This document shows, one piece after another, positions 51,476 to 61,877 of a stretch of 64,000 nt of DNA. The stretch spans positions 24,555,256 to 24,619,255 of the forward strand of contig NC_065557.1 of assembly GCF_022605725.1 (NCBI RefSeq). The letters run 5' to 3'. The DNA comes from Anthonomus grandis grandis (Eukaryota > Arthropoda > Insecta > Coleoptera > Curculionidae). Position numbers and translations under genes: made by a program. Below the pieces are notes generated by a model. That model saw nothing but the letters and a program-made list of their open reading frames with translations, was not told the DNA's origin and did no database searches. Position 1 is the first letter of the stretch. The number at the start of each line of letters is the position of its first letter.

Positions 51476-52600
51476 TTAATAATTATATAATTGCAATATT
51501 AGATTTTTTCCCTTATAGCCTAGTCTTTTAGTTATATAAATTTCATCAATTAATAAATTAACAAGTTTCTCAGTCGGTGCTAAAGAAGTGGATACAATGT
51601 TTAAATAATTAGTGATGTCGTTGGTTTTATTTGAGTCAGAATTTGGTGACACACCAAAGCTAGAAGAAAGATACTGTAGGTACCTCTTGGTGGGTAAATT
51701 CAAATAATCTCTAAGCAATTTATATGCGCAACGGGATATAATATATAACATAAAAGACATTACTATAGTTGATGATCAATAACGTTTTTGCTTTAAAATA
51801 AGTAAAGTTTTTTGGTCTATTAAAAATATTACTCGATTACAAATGTCACTATCTTTTTCATCCTCTATGTTGTGTGAATCTGAACTTTCCAATAAATTTA
51901 ATGCCTGTTTTAAGAAATCGAAATTTTGGTCAATCAAGTCATAAAATTTCTCTAGAGATGAAGAGTATGGATAGATTTTCAATAGTAATAGATTTTCAAC
52001 TTGAGACCACCTACTTAATTTTCATTCGAAAGGTAAAATCCTCATTCCTCTCTCATTTTAGCTCATTTTGGGACAACTCATTGTTTTTTAAAAAGACTTT
52101 AACATGTTGTTCGCTATATATTGATATTTGATTAATAATATTTATACAAACATCATTCAAGTTTAAAGTATAGAAATATAGTTTTGTATCCCCAACAATT
52201 TTTACATTCCACAGGTCAGATATTAGAATTTTTGGGAATAATTACTCATAAGATCTTAAAAATTTGTTATAAAATCAAGTTGCTCCGAGGCTTCATGGGC
52301 AAGTTCATTATGTTTTTGCTGTTCACTATTTCTTTCGTCTTCTAGGAAGAGGTGTTTGTTAAATATGCAGGCAAATTTAAGAAAAATTTGAGGTACTGCT
52401 GAGCAAACTAATCTTACTTTAACTCTAATCTTAGTAAGTGTGCCATCAGGTAAAAGATGAATCATCTTCAGCGATAATATCATTTGGGTCAAAATGCTTG
52501 GAACAAACCCGAGAATATTGAGTAGGAGCCCAATTATCTCTAAGTATGGCTTTTAGCCATTTAATTTAAGTTGTTCACCTTTAGGGAAGCCAAAAAGAGA
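51476..52600 (-). pseudogene. P-like transposase with THAP finger, broken
   Basis: From the 5' side: LFGFPKG, LKLKWLKAILRDNW and SRVCSKHFDPNDII (near 52600-52480) match the second half of a THAP domain, with Trp and C-x-x-H in place. An SAVPQIF block follows (near 52390), which in THAP proteins marks the domain end. After gaps, the frame 51776-51982 and then 51476-51760 read YKLLRDYLNLPTKRYLQYL...LAPTEKLVNLLIDEIYI. This resembles the HTH and DExxI region of P-type transposases, where the Asp is catalytic. Frame breaks are numerous. Confidence 0.55.
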
Positions 52601-53290
52601 AATACTTATTTCAAAACTACTTACGTTGTTAAACTACTACGTAGTTTAAGAACTACTTTGGTAATTAGATTTATATCTGGGAACACAGCAGGAAAATTGG
52701 CATGTTTCAAAAGGCAAAAAAATACTTCAATGAATCCTTATATATAAATAAAGCTAATAGATTTACCTATACTTACTAATACTATGGTTATTCGTTACCA
52801 GATTTCCTCCAAATATGTTTATAAATAAAACAAATCCTACATATTTTGATATGAATAGAGCATTAACCTTGGCTCTTAGGCATACGTTTCTAGCTTTAGT
52901 GGAACATAAGATATTCATAAAAAATTCCAAATCATACAGATAAGAGTACAACACAAAAATCTTAAGTGATGTAAAATAAACTTGAAAATCGATAAATAGC
53001 ACAATGACCCACTTAAGAAGCCGGCCGGCTCCACCTATTTCTGTTTACAAACAAGGTTTTATCTTTTTAACCATTTATCACTCACATTTTTATAGTATAT
53101 AAAATACACCAAATATATATAACACACCGACACTGGCTGGGAGATGTTACTAAGACTTAGTAAGTTCTTAAAATAATAACTAAATTTCCTTTCCGAAATT
53201 TTACTCAAATTTAAAAGAGGAATTCAAACGATCCCCATTAAGTCCCATGAGAACTGAAATGAAAACGGATCTAAAAGCCATGTTGCCGAT
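52600..53290. other. P-like element 5' non-coding part
   Basis: AT-rich sequence between the THAP start and the right terminal repeat. The first half of the THAP finger was not found. Confidence 0.35.
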
Positions 53291-53339
53291 GTTATCATTT
53301 CGCGGCTTGAGTAAAATCGGCTGTACTACGTATCATCAA

Positions 53340-53760
53340 CGATGATGGTTCTTAAAAAATATAATTAAAATAATCTTTTTAATCTTTTCTCTCTCCCGGC
53401 TGACAATATGTGCAGTCTATTGGACACAATTTTCTTGATAAAACAATAAAACATAAAACTCCTGTACCTCTCAATTGATCCTGCAACTTGGCTCTCCGGA
53501 TTTTTAAACTGAAGTAGCCATTTTGAAGTTGCATGGTTAGTTCGAAGAAGGAATTTTCTCTCATAAAGGTACTTGTAGAAGTTCTCGGTCGCTTTAACAG
53601 GAGCTAGCAATACCCGGCAAGTAACGCAATAGTTACGCTCTGGCTTAGACAGCGTCTTACTAAAATAGCCAAAGACTTTTACATCTGGACCATCCTCGAT
53701 TTGGGACAGCATGGCTCCTATATCCACATTGCTAGCGTCAGTGTCCAGTACAAATTTTGC
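53340..53760 (-). pseudogene. Element I RNase H
   Basis: Frame 53365-53727: MDIGAMLSQIEDGPDVKVFGYFSKTLSKPERNYCVTCRVLLAPVKATENFYKYLYERKFLLRTNHATSKWLLQFKNPES. This has the Glu helix region and the TDH block altered to TNH, so a catalytic Asp is replaced. It is the direct counterpart of 9005-9190 in element A. It ends at the P-like insertion. Confidence 0.78.
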
Positions 53761-53761
53761 T

Positions 53762-54333
53762 TCAGGTAGGGCTCAAGATAGGTGCGCTTATCAGAGCTTC
53801 TTCTAGGTGATCGAGAGCTTCATGACAGTTAATGGTTGAATCTAGTCTAGCAGTTGCTCTTCTTTTCCAGTACCACCAGTGAAGACCGTGGATTGATAGA
53901 TGGTTTAATGATGCCTTCGTTGGCCATACTCTGAATAATCTTCTTTCAATCAATCTCGTCTTTCTTGGCCAGTTGTAGTTTTCGATAGGATGAGCATTTG
54001 AAGTATTGATTTTATGCTGAACTATGTTGGTCCTTCTTTTCTTCCTAATTAAAAACATTATCTATGGACAAAATCTCTCAGCCTCCTGCTTTGGTTTGGA
54101 CTTAAACCGGTGCCCGACAACGATACCAGTTCTTCTAATTCTTTCCCGGTAAAGTCCACAGTCGTAACTTGTCGAAATATTGCTGAAATTGCAAAGCATC
54201 GTCTTAACTCCATACCTCTCTTTAATAACAGCAGGTAATGATTGATATTCATTACCCTTACATTATTATTTTTTTTATTACGTACAAGAGCCTTTTCAAA
54301 TGCTATCCCTCTAATAACAATATCGTCATGCAT
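53762..54333 (-). pseudogene. Element I pre-RT segment with RT largely deleted
   Basis: Frame 54058-54333: DFTGKELEELVSLSGTGLSPNQSRRLRDFVHR, the pre-RT stretch. Frame 53762-54058: NIVQHKINTSNAHPI, a truncated RT-start-like region, then LDSTINCHEALDHLEEALISAPILSPT, which is the last part of the RT connection. Everything between, including the YxDD box, is missing. Confidence 0.68.
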
Positions 54334-54469
54334 TGCTATATATGACTATTTCACTATCAGCGGTCTTGCTATCAACGCAGCTCTCCAAAAAGATCTCGTT
54401 TCGCTCTGGTATCAAAGTTTTTTCCGAAAGCAGGACTCTAACACTATAATTCCTATTTTTAGGAGTCCC

Positions 54470-54800
54470 TAATTAAATCTAAACTTAAAGCCCTTAGTCT
54501 CCATTATGTCCATCCTGATCATCACTTCATCCTCAATATTAGCATCATAGGATGTTCAAATCTGGCTTTTCCTACGGTGAACGTGAATTTTGTTTCACTA
54601 TGGATATTTGCTCAATACTTCGTCGCTGTTTGTAGACCCCATTTGGATTGCCTAACCTTAGCTACAGAATAAACTATCTCAAGTCGCATAATTATTATCT
54701 TTGTTCCACCTGTATCCAGCAGCACCATACGGACGAAAACACTGTTGCTATGGTCCTGCAGCGAGGATACCTAGGCAGTATTTACTTTTACTGGGGCTTT
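54470..54800 (-). pseudogene. Element I protease
   Basis: Minus-strand reading gives VLLDTGGTKIIIMRLEIVY (D-T-G active site), then IHSETKFTFTVGKARFEHPMMLI. The order is that of retroviral-type aspartic proteases. Stops and shifts follow. The open plus-strand frame over the same bases (54648-55193) is an antisense shadow. Confidence 0.6.
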
Positions 54801-54859
54801 TGCTGCAACAACTACAAATCGATGATCGCCCCTTGCGATCGACCTGCTTTAGTTTTCCA

Positions 54860-55930
54860 GATTAGAGAGAGTGCAACTGGCGCCTTCGGGACAGTGTTTT
54901 TTTATGTGATCTGCCATGCCATTTCCAACACTCCAACTTCTGATCCTAGTCTAGCTTGGACCTCCAATCGCATCCCCAATCATCCGTTTGATCGAATCCT
55001 CAAAGTTGTCTTCTCCTCGAATCACTTGCTGGAAACGAGCCTGGTCTTTATTTATGTTCTTGGCAGCCTTGAATTCAAAGGTCCGTCTCTTAGTTTAGGT
55101 GGATGTGGTAGTAGTAAGGCCAGCATCATTTCACCATCGCGAAGTTTATCCGGGAATGCTTGGACTGCCAAACGTTCCATGATCTTTTTCTGAACCTCTG
55201 AAGCTGCCAATCGAACCAAACGTGAACTATCGGCTTTAAATTCTTGCAAGGACTTCGTTGAGTTTTGGCACCGATTTTTTAACTACGCGTAGTGGATATA
55301 TTCCAGGTTTGACTAGCCCTAACGCATCTCCAAATAGATCATTAGGTGGTCGTACATCTCTTATTCTTTAGAGGCCCTTCTTTGCAAGATGACAGCAGCA
55401 TCTCCTCTCAAGGTAAGGGCAGTCACTTGCTCCCTGCATGATCAACTGTTTGGTTTTGCAGCCGCTTCAAATTGATGATGATAAATATTCTATGACGTAG
55501 TACCATCAATTCGAGGGGCGCATCAGGACAACAGGTTGGGATGATATGGATCCGTATTACCACAAGCTTTGCTCTTGTCAGGGGTTGTACATCTACAGAG
55601 AAGCTCATCAATAGTGTTGACACTCAATGCTGCAATTTTTTTGAACTTTCTGGTTTTTGTCCTCCATTAATAAAAAAATCTCGTTTTTCACTAAAGAAGA
55701 TTTTTTCTAGACATAATTCTCTCTTAGTATGGCACACTTTTTGTCCAGTTTTAGAGTATTTTATAGCAATTCATCTTCCAGTTTGGAGAAATTTTTGGTA
55801 ATCCATTTTTTTCCAAATTTTCCTTTTTCTACTTTGCAGTATTTTTCAGCAATCCTTCGTCTTTTGACAACCGTTCATTTTTTCTTATAGATGTCATATT
55901 AAATTTATACCAGGTTTAAGTAGTCTATTA
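54860..55930 (-). pseudogene. Element I gag
   Basis: Minus-strand pieces: a Lys/Glu/Phe-rich N-terminus near 55900-55650 with coiled-coil character, a capsid-like region (MQEFKADSSRLVRLAASEVQKKIMERLAVQAFPDKLRDG, 55249-55052, continuing with LARIRSNG-like reading), and a Cys-containing knuckle-like stretch near 54900. Several frame breaks. The order and position before the protease support Gag. Confidence 0.55.
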
Positions 55931-56175
55931 GGGTACTGTAAAATTATCCTTAATATCTGTTTATTTTAGTACAAGCAGATTGTAAAAGAAATTATTATAG
56001 TTTATAACGTACTTCACGAGCATACTTTTGTATGAAACTTACTTACTTCAGGAACACACCCAATGAAGTAACCTAAATTACAGCTAAAATGAGTCCCTTA
56101 AATAAGATGCGTTGAAATAGTATAGAAAGTTGAAAGAACTCGTCCATTATCTCAAAGAGACCTACGTAACTAGAG
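55931..56175. other. Spacer, possible remains of element I 5' LTR
   Basis: No partner LTR similarity could be established. Confidence 0.3.
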
Positions 56176-56358
56176 AAAAAATGAAAACTCCAAGTCTCAG
56201 TCTCAAAATGTCTTTTTAATTAATCAGGTGACATGTTTCGCTAATAAAGCATCATCAGACCTTATAAGTACTACTCTAGTACTCTAGAGTACTCTAGTAC
56301 TTAGCAGGTCAAAATTAAAAAGACATTTTGAGACTGAGACTTGGAGTTTTCATTTTTT
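56176..56358. repeat. Foldback with perfect 46-bp arms
   Basis: Arms 56176-56221 and 56313-56358 are exact complements (both contain CCAAGTCTCAGTCTCAAAA or its complement). The 91-base loop holds a hammerhead-like motif and a TACTCTAG-rich palindrome (AGTACTCTAGAGTACT). Confidence 0.95.
56226..56290 (-). ncRNA. Hammerhead-like motif in the foldback loop
   Basis: Minus strand: possible stem I ACUU/AAGGU, CUGAUGA, stem II GCU/AGC with loop UUAUU, GAAAC, AUGUC. Core bases are intact. Stem II is only three pairs, and stem III is unclear. Confidence 0.45.
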
Positions 56359-56559
56359 ATCTAGTATAGAAAGTTATTTAAACTCTTTAGATTTTGCACA
56401 TACAGATTGCTTGTGATCTAGGTGCAATGGGATATTTAAACTTTTAAGGAAATTTCTTTCGATTTAAAGCAGATAAGGGTTCTTATTTCCCGTATTATAT
56501 TTTAATTTTTATTTATTTATTATGAGGGATAGAGTCGAATACGTAAGGAAGGTATTGGT

Positions 56560-56925
56560 TTTTTTGTAAACCGATAATTTTGAACCTTTACCAAGAAACC
56601 CAATTAATATCTTTGATCACTTAAAGAAAACATTAGATGAAACAATTGAGTTTTAAACAAAATAGATTTAAATTGTACCCCATAAATCTCGAAACACCAC
56701 TTTTATATGGTTTACCTAAGATCCATAAGCCAAATATCAGACCGGTGGTATCTTTTATTATTTCATGATGTTATAAACTCTCTTCATGACTAAACAATAT
56801 CCTTAGAAAATTTTTGAGTTTCAACGCTACTTGGTCTACTAAAAACTTCATCTCATTTGCTAAAAGCATCCAGGATATAGAGGTTCTCGAGACTTCCCGT
56901 TTAATTTATTATGTGTGAAAAATAG
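56560..56925 (+). pseudogene. Penelope-like RT, N-terminal fragment
   Basis: Plus-strand reading: PLLYGLPKIHKPNIRPVVSFI, then CYKLSS...NNILRKFLSF and WSTKNFISFAKSIQDIEVLET. The YGLPKIHKP and RPVVS blocks are hallmark Penelope RT motifs. Reading is interrupted by stops and frame changes and ends near 56925, before the catalytic box. Confidence 0.75.
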
Positions 56926-57520
56926 CGAACAATTATTTCCCAGTATTCCACACCCTGTATAAATAATGCTAAATTCACTACAAAATTAGTAATTTTCATG
57001 TCAAAATACATAAAGTCACACATATGATATTTAAGATTATTTGATCACCTTCATACTCAGCTCAGATCACCTTCAGGGATAATTGAAAATATCTCTGAAA
57101 GTTTATAGGGTTTAATTTCACTTTCTTAGGTAACTTATATCAGATTATCTAACAAATGGTATCAACTAATCACTTTTATATATAAAAGAAAACGGGATGA
57201 TTCTGCTTAAATTAATCACAGATGCATGGAGTTGTCTTGTTCTCTATTGGCCAGAGCGAGATTTTCCGACAATGTTCCACTGGGAGTCCTGAAGATGATC
57301 CGTTGTCCGTTAAGGGATTGGAATCCGTCGTGAACAGTTAGAATTATCTTTTTCTGTTGACGTCTTACGGATCCTACCGATTGTACTAATTGTTATCACT
57401 TTAAAACTGTTTAGATATGATTTAATTAAAATAACTAGCAGAACTAGCTTAAAATTATTATGTGCTGTATTTCGTATATTGTTATGTTTTCTAACATTTT
57501 TAAAAACTTCTGCCTGGATT
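56926..57520 (-). other. Spacer with possible Gypsy 5' UTR and primer site
   Basis: An ACACCCTGTATAA tract near 56950 looks like an ITm end. At about 57370-57395 the minus strand reads CAATCGGTAGGATCCG, resembling the inner part of a tRNA-Ser primer site with a mutated TGGCGC, preceded by AATAACAATTAG-type LTR-end sequence. Sequence to its left (57210-57370) is GC-richer and may be an old 5' UTR. Confidence 0.3.
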
Positions 57521-58450
57521 TCTGTACACGCGACTGCGATTTTTCTTTTTAAATTACTAGCTTGCGTTTTAAAAACAAATGATTTTAAATGCCCTCATAA
57601 ACAAATCTAAAGGTGATAAATCGGGTAATTGTGATGGCCATTCAATTGCTCTCTGTCGACCAATCCATCTGCCAGAAAATCTATTTAATCACTCTCTAAC
57701 CGGAAGAAAATAGTGTGGTGAAGCTCCACCTTGTTGGAAGTGTATTAGATTTTCTTACAAAATCTTATTATCCGCTGCATCAGTTTGATTTTTTAAGCTA
57801 GATTTTTAAGGGGTGTATTGTGACTTCCAGCAGATTAAGGTAGAGTTGACCGATTACATTTTCTTCAACAAATAATGCTTCTGTAATAAAATTTTCATGA
57901 GTACCAGCCTAAATATTTATCTTCTCTCAATACTGCGTGTGACCTGCGTGTGCCGTTCTACGTGCGTGTGAAAATTCGTGGATTTTTATTACTCCAGTAG
58001 CCACAATTTTGTTTGTTGACATTTCCATGTGAAAAAAATGAACACTCATCAGTAAAGCAAATATTCTGTAAAATATTTTGATTTTCATTTATCAAATTAG
58101 TCATTATTTCACTAAAACTCATTTCTTATATTAAAATCGTCATTAAAAAGCTGTTGAAGATTTTGAATTTTATACCGATGAAATTGATGTAACTTTAGTG
58201 CTTTTCTTACTGTTTCGTAAGACATTCTTATCTGGCGTGGCACACTGCAAAGTGATGTAGAAATCTCTTCATTAATGCCCAAACTTCCAGTTGTGCAGCT
58301 TCATTCATAACACGAGGATGACTTCTTGTTTTGTTTGCAACTGAGCCAGTTTCCAAAAACTTAGCAATTTATTTTAAGACATATTTATGATCTAATTGAC
58401 TATTAAGTTATCTTTTGTTAAACAATGCTGCCGTTCTTCTTGCAGATCTT
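57520..58450 (-). pseudogene. ITm transposase pseudogene
   Basis: From the 5' side (58450): RTAALFNKR, FLETGSVANKTRSHPR (HTH region), INENQNILQNICFTDECSFFSHGNVNKQNCGYWSNKNPR with the first catalytic Asp, then a frame break. Next come HFQQGGASPHYFLPVRE (second block, Gly where the Asp stands in relatives), RWIGRQRAIEWPSQLPDLSPLDLFM and the third site. The order and spacing are those of ITm transposases. Multiple stops are present. The N-terminal edge meets the LINE at about 58455. Confidence 0.72.
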
Positions 58451-58499
58451 GGACCTTCCCCGTAAATAAAAAATGAATTAAATGTCAAATTGTCAAACA

Positions 58500-59400
58500 G
58501 TGGGCTGCGGGAGGCAGTTGTGCATAGGTCTCCTGATAGACTCGGCATGCCTCACCGGGGGTTACCAGAGCCCAATGACCGTAGAAAAACTGATAAGGCT
58601 CTCTGGTCTGAAGGACCTAAAGTCGCTCGGTGCACTAAAGGTGTTACCCAACTATTTTAACCTGGCGCGCGTGAGTGCTGGGCACTCCCCAACCACGTGG
58701 TCAACGAGTTCATCCTCCTCCCAGCACCACCGGCATTCCGGGTTATCCGAAATACCGATGGTATGAAGATGGCTGCTTAAGTGCCAGTGTCCAGTTAAAA
58801 GACCTATCACTAGCCGAATTTCGTGTCTTTTTGGGCGTAGTTGATTTTTGGTGAGACAAGCAGAGGACCCACCTATATGCGCTTTGGCCTGTCTCATACC
58901 AGATGGCCTGAGTCCCACTTCGGTGGGTCCATTTGCCCAGCATTTGGCGATACCAATTATGGGATCCGGCCCATCGACTCATTCGCGGATCCCAATCTGG
59001 CAAAAGAGTCCGCTTTCTCTGCATATCTGTTACGTGTTTGTCTGTTACCTGCATGTCCTGCGTGGCCAGGTACCCAGACGAGCTAAACCCTGCAGCCAAC
59101 CTGCACCAGTTTTTCTAGGACTTTTATGCACTCTAGTACGAGCTTAGAGCTTACCTTTACGGCCGTGATAGCCTTAATGGCAGCTCTACTGTCCGAGCAT
59201 ACGACTGTATTGCGGTGTCCGCAGCTTAGCATTTTCTGTACGCATTTTATTACAGCGAATACTTCGGCCTGGAAGACAGTGGCGTGCTCACCCACCAAGT
59301 ATGCCTTACTGGTATGTGGGCTCCCACCATAAAGCACTGATCCAGCTTTGTTATTCATTCTGGAATCATCTGTGTACCAGATGGTCCCCCTGTTTAGCAA
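58500..59400 (-). pseudogene. LINE RNase H and C-terminal zinc motif
   Basis: Frame 59083-59400: GTIWYTDDSRMNNKAGSVLY (first Asp), VFQAEVFAVIKCVQKML (Glu) and NTVVCSDSRAAIKAI (third Asp), an RNase H domain with its main residues present. After a frame change the C-terminal part (58652-58918) has RLVIGLLTGHWHLSSHLHTIG and ECRWCWEEDELVDHVVGECPAL, the C-x2-C...H...C motif at the end of such LINE proteins. Frame breaks occur at about 59083 and 58900. Confidence 0.82.
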
Positions 59401-59639
59401 TACAGGCCTGTTAGAATGCTGTCACTCCTTTTTGCCTGCAAGGTGCGTCACGAATTCCTCGCCGTCCACTGTCACTGGAGCTATGCAGTCACTGCCCATC
59501 AAAAGAAGAGGACAATCCTGTACGGCCCTGACTAAATTTTTGCGTGACTAGTCTCGCCAGTACGTAGTTCGCCGAGGACGTAAGACATTTGGACTCTGTC
59601 CAGTTAAGCACGAATTTTAGCTTTCTCCGTACATGACCA

Positions 59640-60730
59640 CCAAACGATAGCCCTTTATATGAGAAGGGATCTCACAATACGCCAATGGATGCAGTAGAGG
59701 AAGGATCCAGTTTCTTAGGACACAGACCCCAGGTATTGCCAAAATCCCGCCTGCAGGCCCATAGCGCGCAGGTGGCGTTCTTGATTTGGGTATGTGCGTG
59801 ATCGTACCAGGAGAGTTTGGAATCTAACTTGATTCTCAAAAATCGAGCTGTCCTGGAGTAATGCAGCTGCACGCCACCTAGATATATGGGGCGTGCCAAA
59901 GTTATGTCTCCTCGTGAATAGTAGAAGCTCTGCTTTTTTGGGGTTAATCCTGAGACCCCCAAAAGCCACCATATATTCACCATACGCAGGGCTTTCATCA
60001 TAGGGGCCCGCATTGAGGCGGCGTCTTTGCCCGGGCAAAGGTTTACCAGATCAAAAGATTTATCAGGCTGTCGACTACAAGGCACCACAAGGTTGGAGAA
60101 AATACTCTTCCCTGTGGGCAACCTCTAGCCGGCAATGTTTTGACAATCTCGCTGTTAAGCTGGGCATATACATGACGTTGCGAGAGCATGGCCTCTATCC
60201 AGCTCACCAAACAGGCTTCTGAGCCGCGTCTCTCGAGTTCTTGGCAGATTATTTAAAAGGGGTGTTGTCAAACGCCCCTTTAATGTCTAGAAACGTACCC
60301 ATGCAGGCCTTGTCACTACCCAGAATAACTTTCACCATCCTCACGAAGTGGTGTAGGGTCAGGTCCGTGGATTTGCCTACCTGGTAGACATATTGATGCA
60401 CATGCAGTGATTAGGTACCGGTACCTTAAGGTGGGGAGTAATTCGTGACGTACCTTAAGGTACCGGTAAATCAGCCTCTCCATCGCCTTCAGCATAAAGC
60501 TGGTAAGGCTGATAGGTCTGTACGATGTAGGAAAATCACGTAATGACTTGTTCGCCCATTTCACCCTCTCGTAGGTAATTATTCCTCTGGCAGAATACTC
60601 CAAACTCGGAGCCCGAGAGCAGCTAGGAGGATCGCGAGATGAGTTTAAGTTTGGACAGTTAATGCGCAGTATGACCTCCAGTGACTCCCGCTCATTGGTA
60701 GTCGCCATCTGTACTAATATTTGACAACGA
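59640..60730 (-). pseudogene. LINE reverse transcriptase
   Basis: Frame 60316-60708 contains FPTSYRPISLTSFMLKAMERLIYRYLK, the RT start, then ACASICLPGRQIHGPDPTPLRE with frame damage. 60020-59670 reads the palm end, where the YADD box expected near 60050 reads SFDLVN and is not intact, followed by GLTPKKQSFYYS, GVQLHYSRTARFLRIKLDSKLSWYDHA. A 17-bp inverted repeat (60416-60468) lies in the coding near the YRYLK block. The enzyme is therefore inactive. Confidence 0.8.
60416..60468. repeat. Perfect 17-bp inverted repeat inside the LINE RT
   Basis: TACCGGTACCTTAAGGT (60416-60432) and its complement (60452-60468), loop 19 bases. In translation both arms code RYLK/RYRYL-like residues. Confidence 0.95.
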
Positions 60731-61105
60731 CTAGTGACAACGACTCCAATTTAGGTCCAGGGTTCTTGGATAGTACTTTGCACAAGCGTTCCACGGAGGG
60801 TTTTTGACGTCACCGCAGAACCGCCTCCAGCACTGTCTTTTGAAGTCCCTGAGTGTCTTTTTGTATTGCCTTGGAGCTGCGTGGAACGCATCCCAATCAG
60901 TAGCAAGCTTGGTGCGCTTAGCCCTGCGAAGGAGCCAGCGCGTAGTATCACAGTGCTTTTCTATGTTACTGTTCCACCAGGCATTCTCGGCATTGGCGGG
61001 TCTCCTTCTGAGGGGACAGCTGCCCTCGAATGCCGCGACTATCGCACGAGTCAGGTAGACAGTCCTGATCTCTATGTCAGCCGGAAGTGTGTACTTTGCC
61101 TGCAT
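60731..61105 (-). pseudogene. LINE endonuclease-RT linker
   Basis: Frame reads TVYLTRAIVAAFEGSCPLRRR, AWWNSNIEKHCDTTRWLLRRAKRTK, WDAFHAAPRQYKKTLRDFKRQCWRRFC and WNACAKYYPR. The WWN and the K..K.WR..C pattern are typical of the segment between endonuclease and RT in I-superfamily LINEs. It is open through 124 codons. Confidence 0.78.
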
Positions 61106-61254
61106 GTCCGCAAGACACCGACTAGTTCCTCTTGAAAGTGGTCCCAGTCAGTGCACCTCTGATTTCTGTAGGCTGGGGTATCGCACCGAGCCTGCTTCTT
61201 TAATTCAAAAAGGATGTGCATGTGGTTCGATATTGTGAATTTAAGGGACACCCT

Positions 61255-61850
61255 TCATGAACTGAAAAGGTTCACAGTATTAAGTGAAGAAATCGTAAGG
61301 TCAATGATTAATTGGTCCCTATTGCAGTAGAAAGTTGGGACACTACCCCGGTTGAGTAGTTCTAGGCCATTTGAGCAAAGGAAGTCAACGATAGAGCGAC
61401 CCCTTGAGTTCTCATCTCCGCATCCCCAAAGGCCGTGATGCGAATTAGAATCGCAGCTCATGAGAAGCGGTTCACAGTATTTGACCACCGCAGTAACGGC
61501 CGGGTGAGGTGATTCTATTTGCATGAGAAAGTCTACCAGAGCAGTCTAGGCAGAGCAGACTACCAGAACCTTTCCTGTGTTCATTGACAGTTTGATGGCT
61601 ACTAGACCTGAGAGGAAAAGGCTTCGCACATTCCTAGTAAGGATGCATGCGCGGGGATTATTAAAGGTACGTGTTTATGTAGTGTGCCGCCTGTTAAACC
61701 CAGCCTTTTAACAGAGCTCTGGTAAGTCCAAGGTGCCTGTAATAAGGCGACGTCAATATGGAGCTTATTGAGCTGTTTGCACAGAACATCGGTGGACGCT
61801 CTTCCATGCTGTAAATTTGCCTGCAGAAATGTTAAAGGCATACTGTAAGG
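61255..61850 (-). pseudogene. LINE apurinic-like endonuclease, frame-shifted
   Basis: Start MPLTFLQANLQHGRASTDVLCKQLNKLHIDVALLQAPW (61841-61602) is the endonuclease beginning with the metal-site Asn (LQANLQH). The Glu expected in LIQEPW reads Ala (LLQAPW), removing a catalytic residue. Frame 61255-61524 carries the C-terminal half: VKYCEPLLMSCDSNSHHGLWGC with the Asp-Asn-type block, RGRSIVDFLCSNGLELLNRG and STFYCNRDQLIIDLTISS. The central part is lost in a shift. Confidence 0.8.
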
Positions 61851-61877
61851 TGTGGGACTGACTGACTGACAGCACCC

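Larger units (their letters stand above)
51279..53330 (-). mobile_element. P-like (THAP) DNA transposon inside element I
   Basis: Ends are inverted copies: left ACAGCCGACTTTACTCAAGC (about 51286), right the complement ending near 53328, with similarity about 45 bases deep. ACGTA stands close to both edges, but an exact 8-bp duplication was not established. Minus-strand coding inside carries a THAP finger and P-transposase-like blocks. It separates RNase H from integrase of element I. Confidence 0.65.
50160..55930 (-). mobile_element. Element I: Osvaldo-like Gypsy retrotransposon carrying a P-like insertion
   Basis: Minus strand from the right: gag (55900-54860), protease (54800-54470), pre-RT segment (54333-54058), RT and RNase H remnants (54058-53340) and integrase C-terminus (51060-50600). 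A purine tract (CTTAAGAAGGGAGCAG) then abuts a TGTAACAATATTGG sequence at about 50200-50215, taken as the start of the 3' LTR. The domain sequences resemble element A. A P-like transposon sits between RNase H and integrase. A 5' LTR was not recognised. Confidence 0.72.

Noticed and set aside
54648..55193. 181-codon plus-strand ORF
   Set aside because: Antisense to protease and gag coding of element I, and shows no domain of its own.
58841..61135. Several plus-strand ORFs across the LINE
   Set aside because: The LINE is GC-rich, so antisense frames stay open by chance; all RT, RNase H and endonuclease motifs are on the minus strand.
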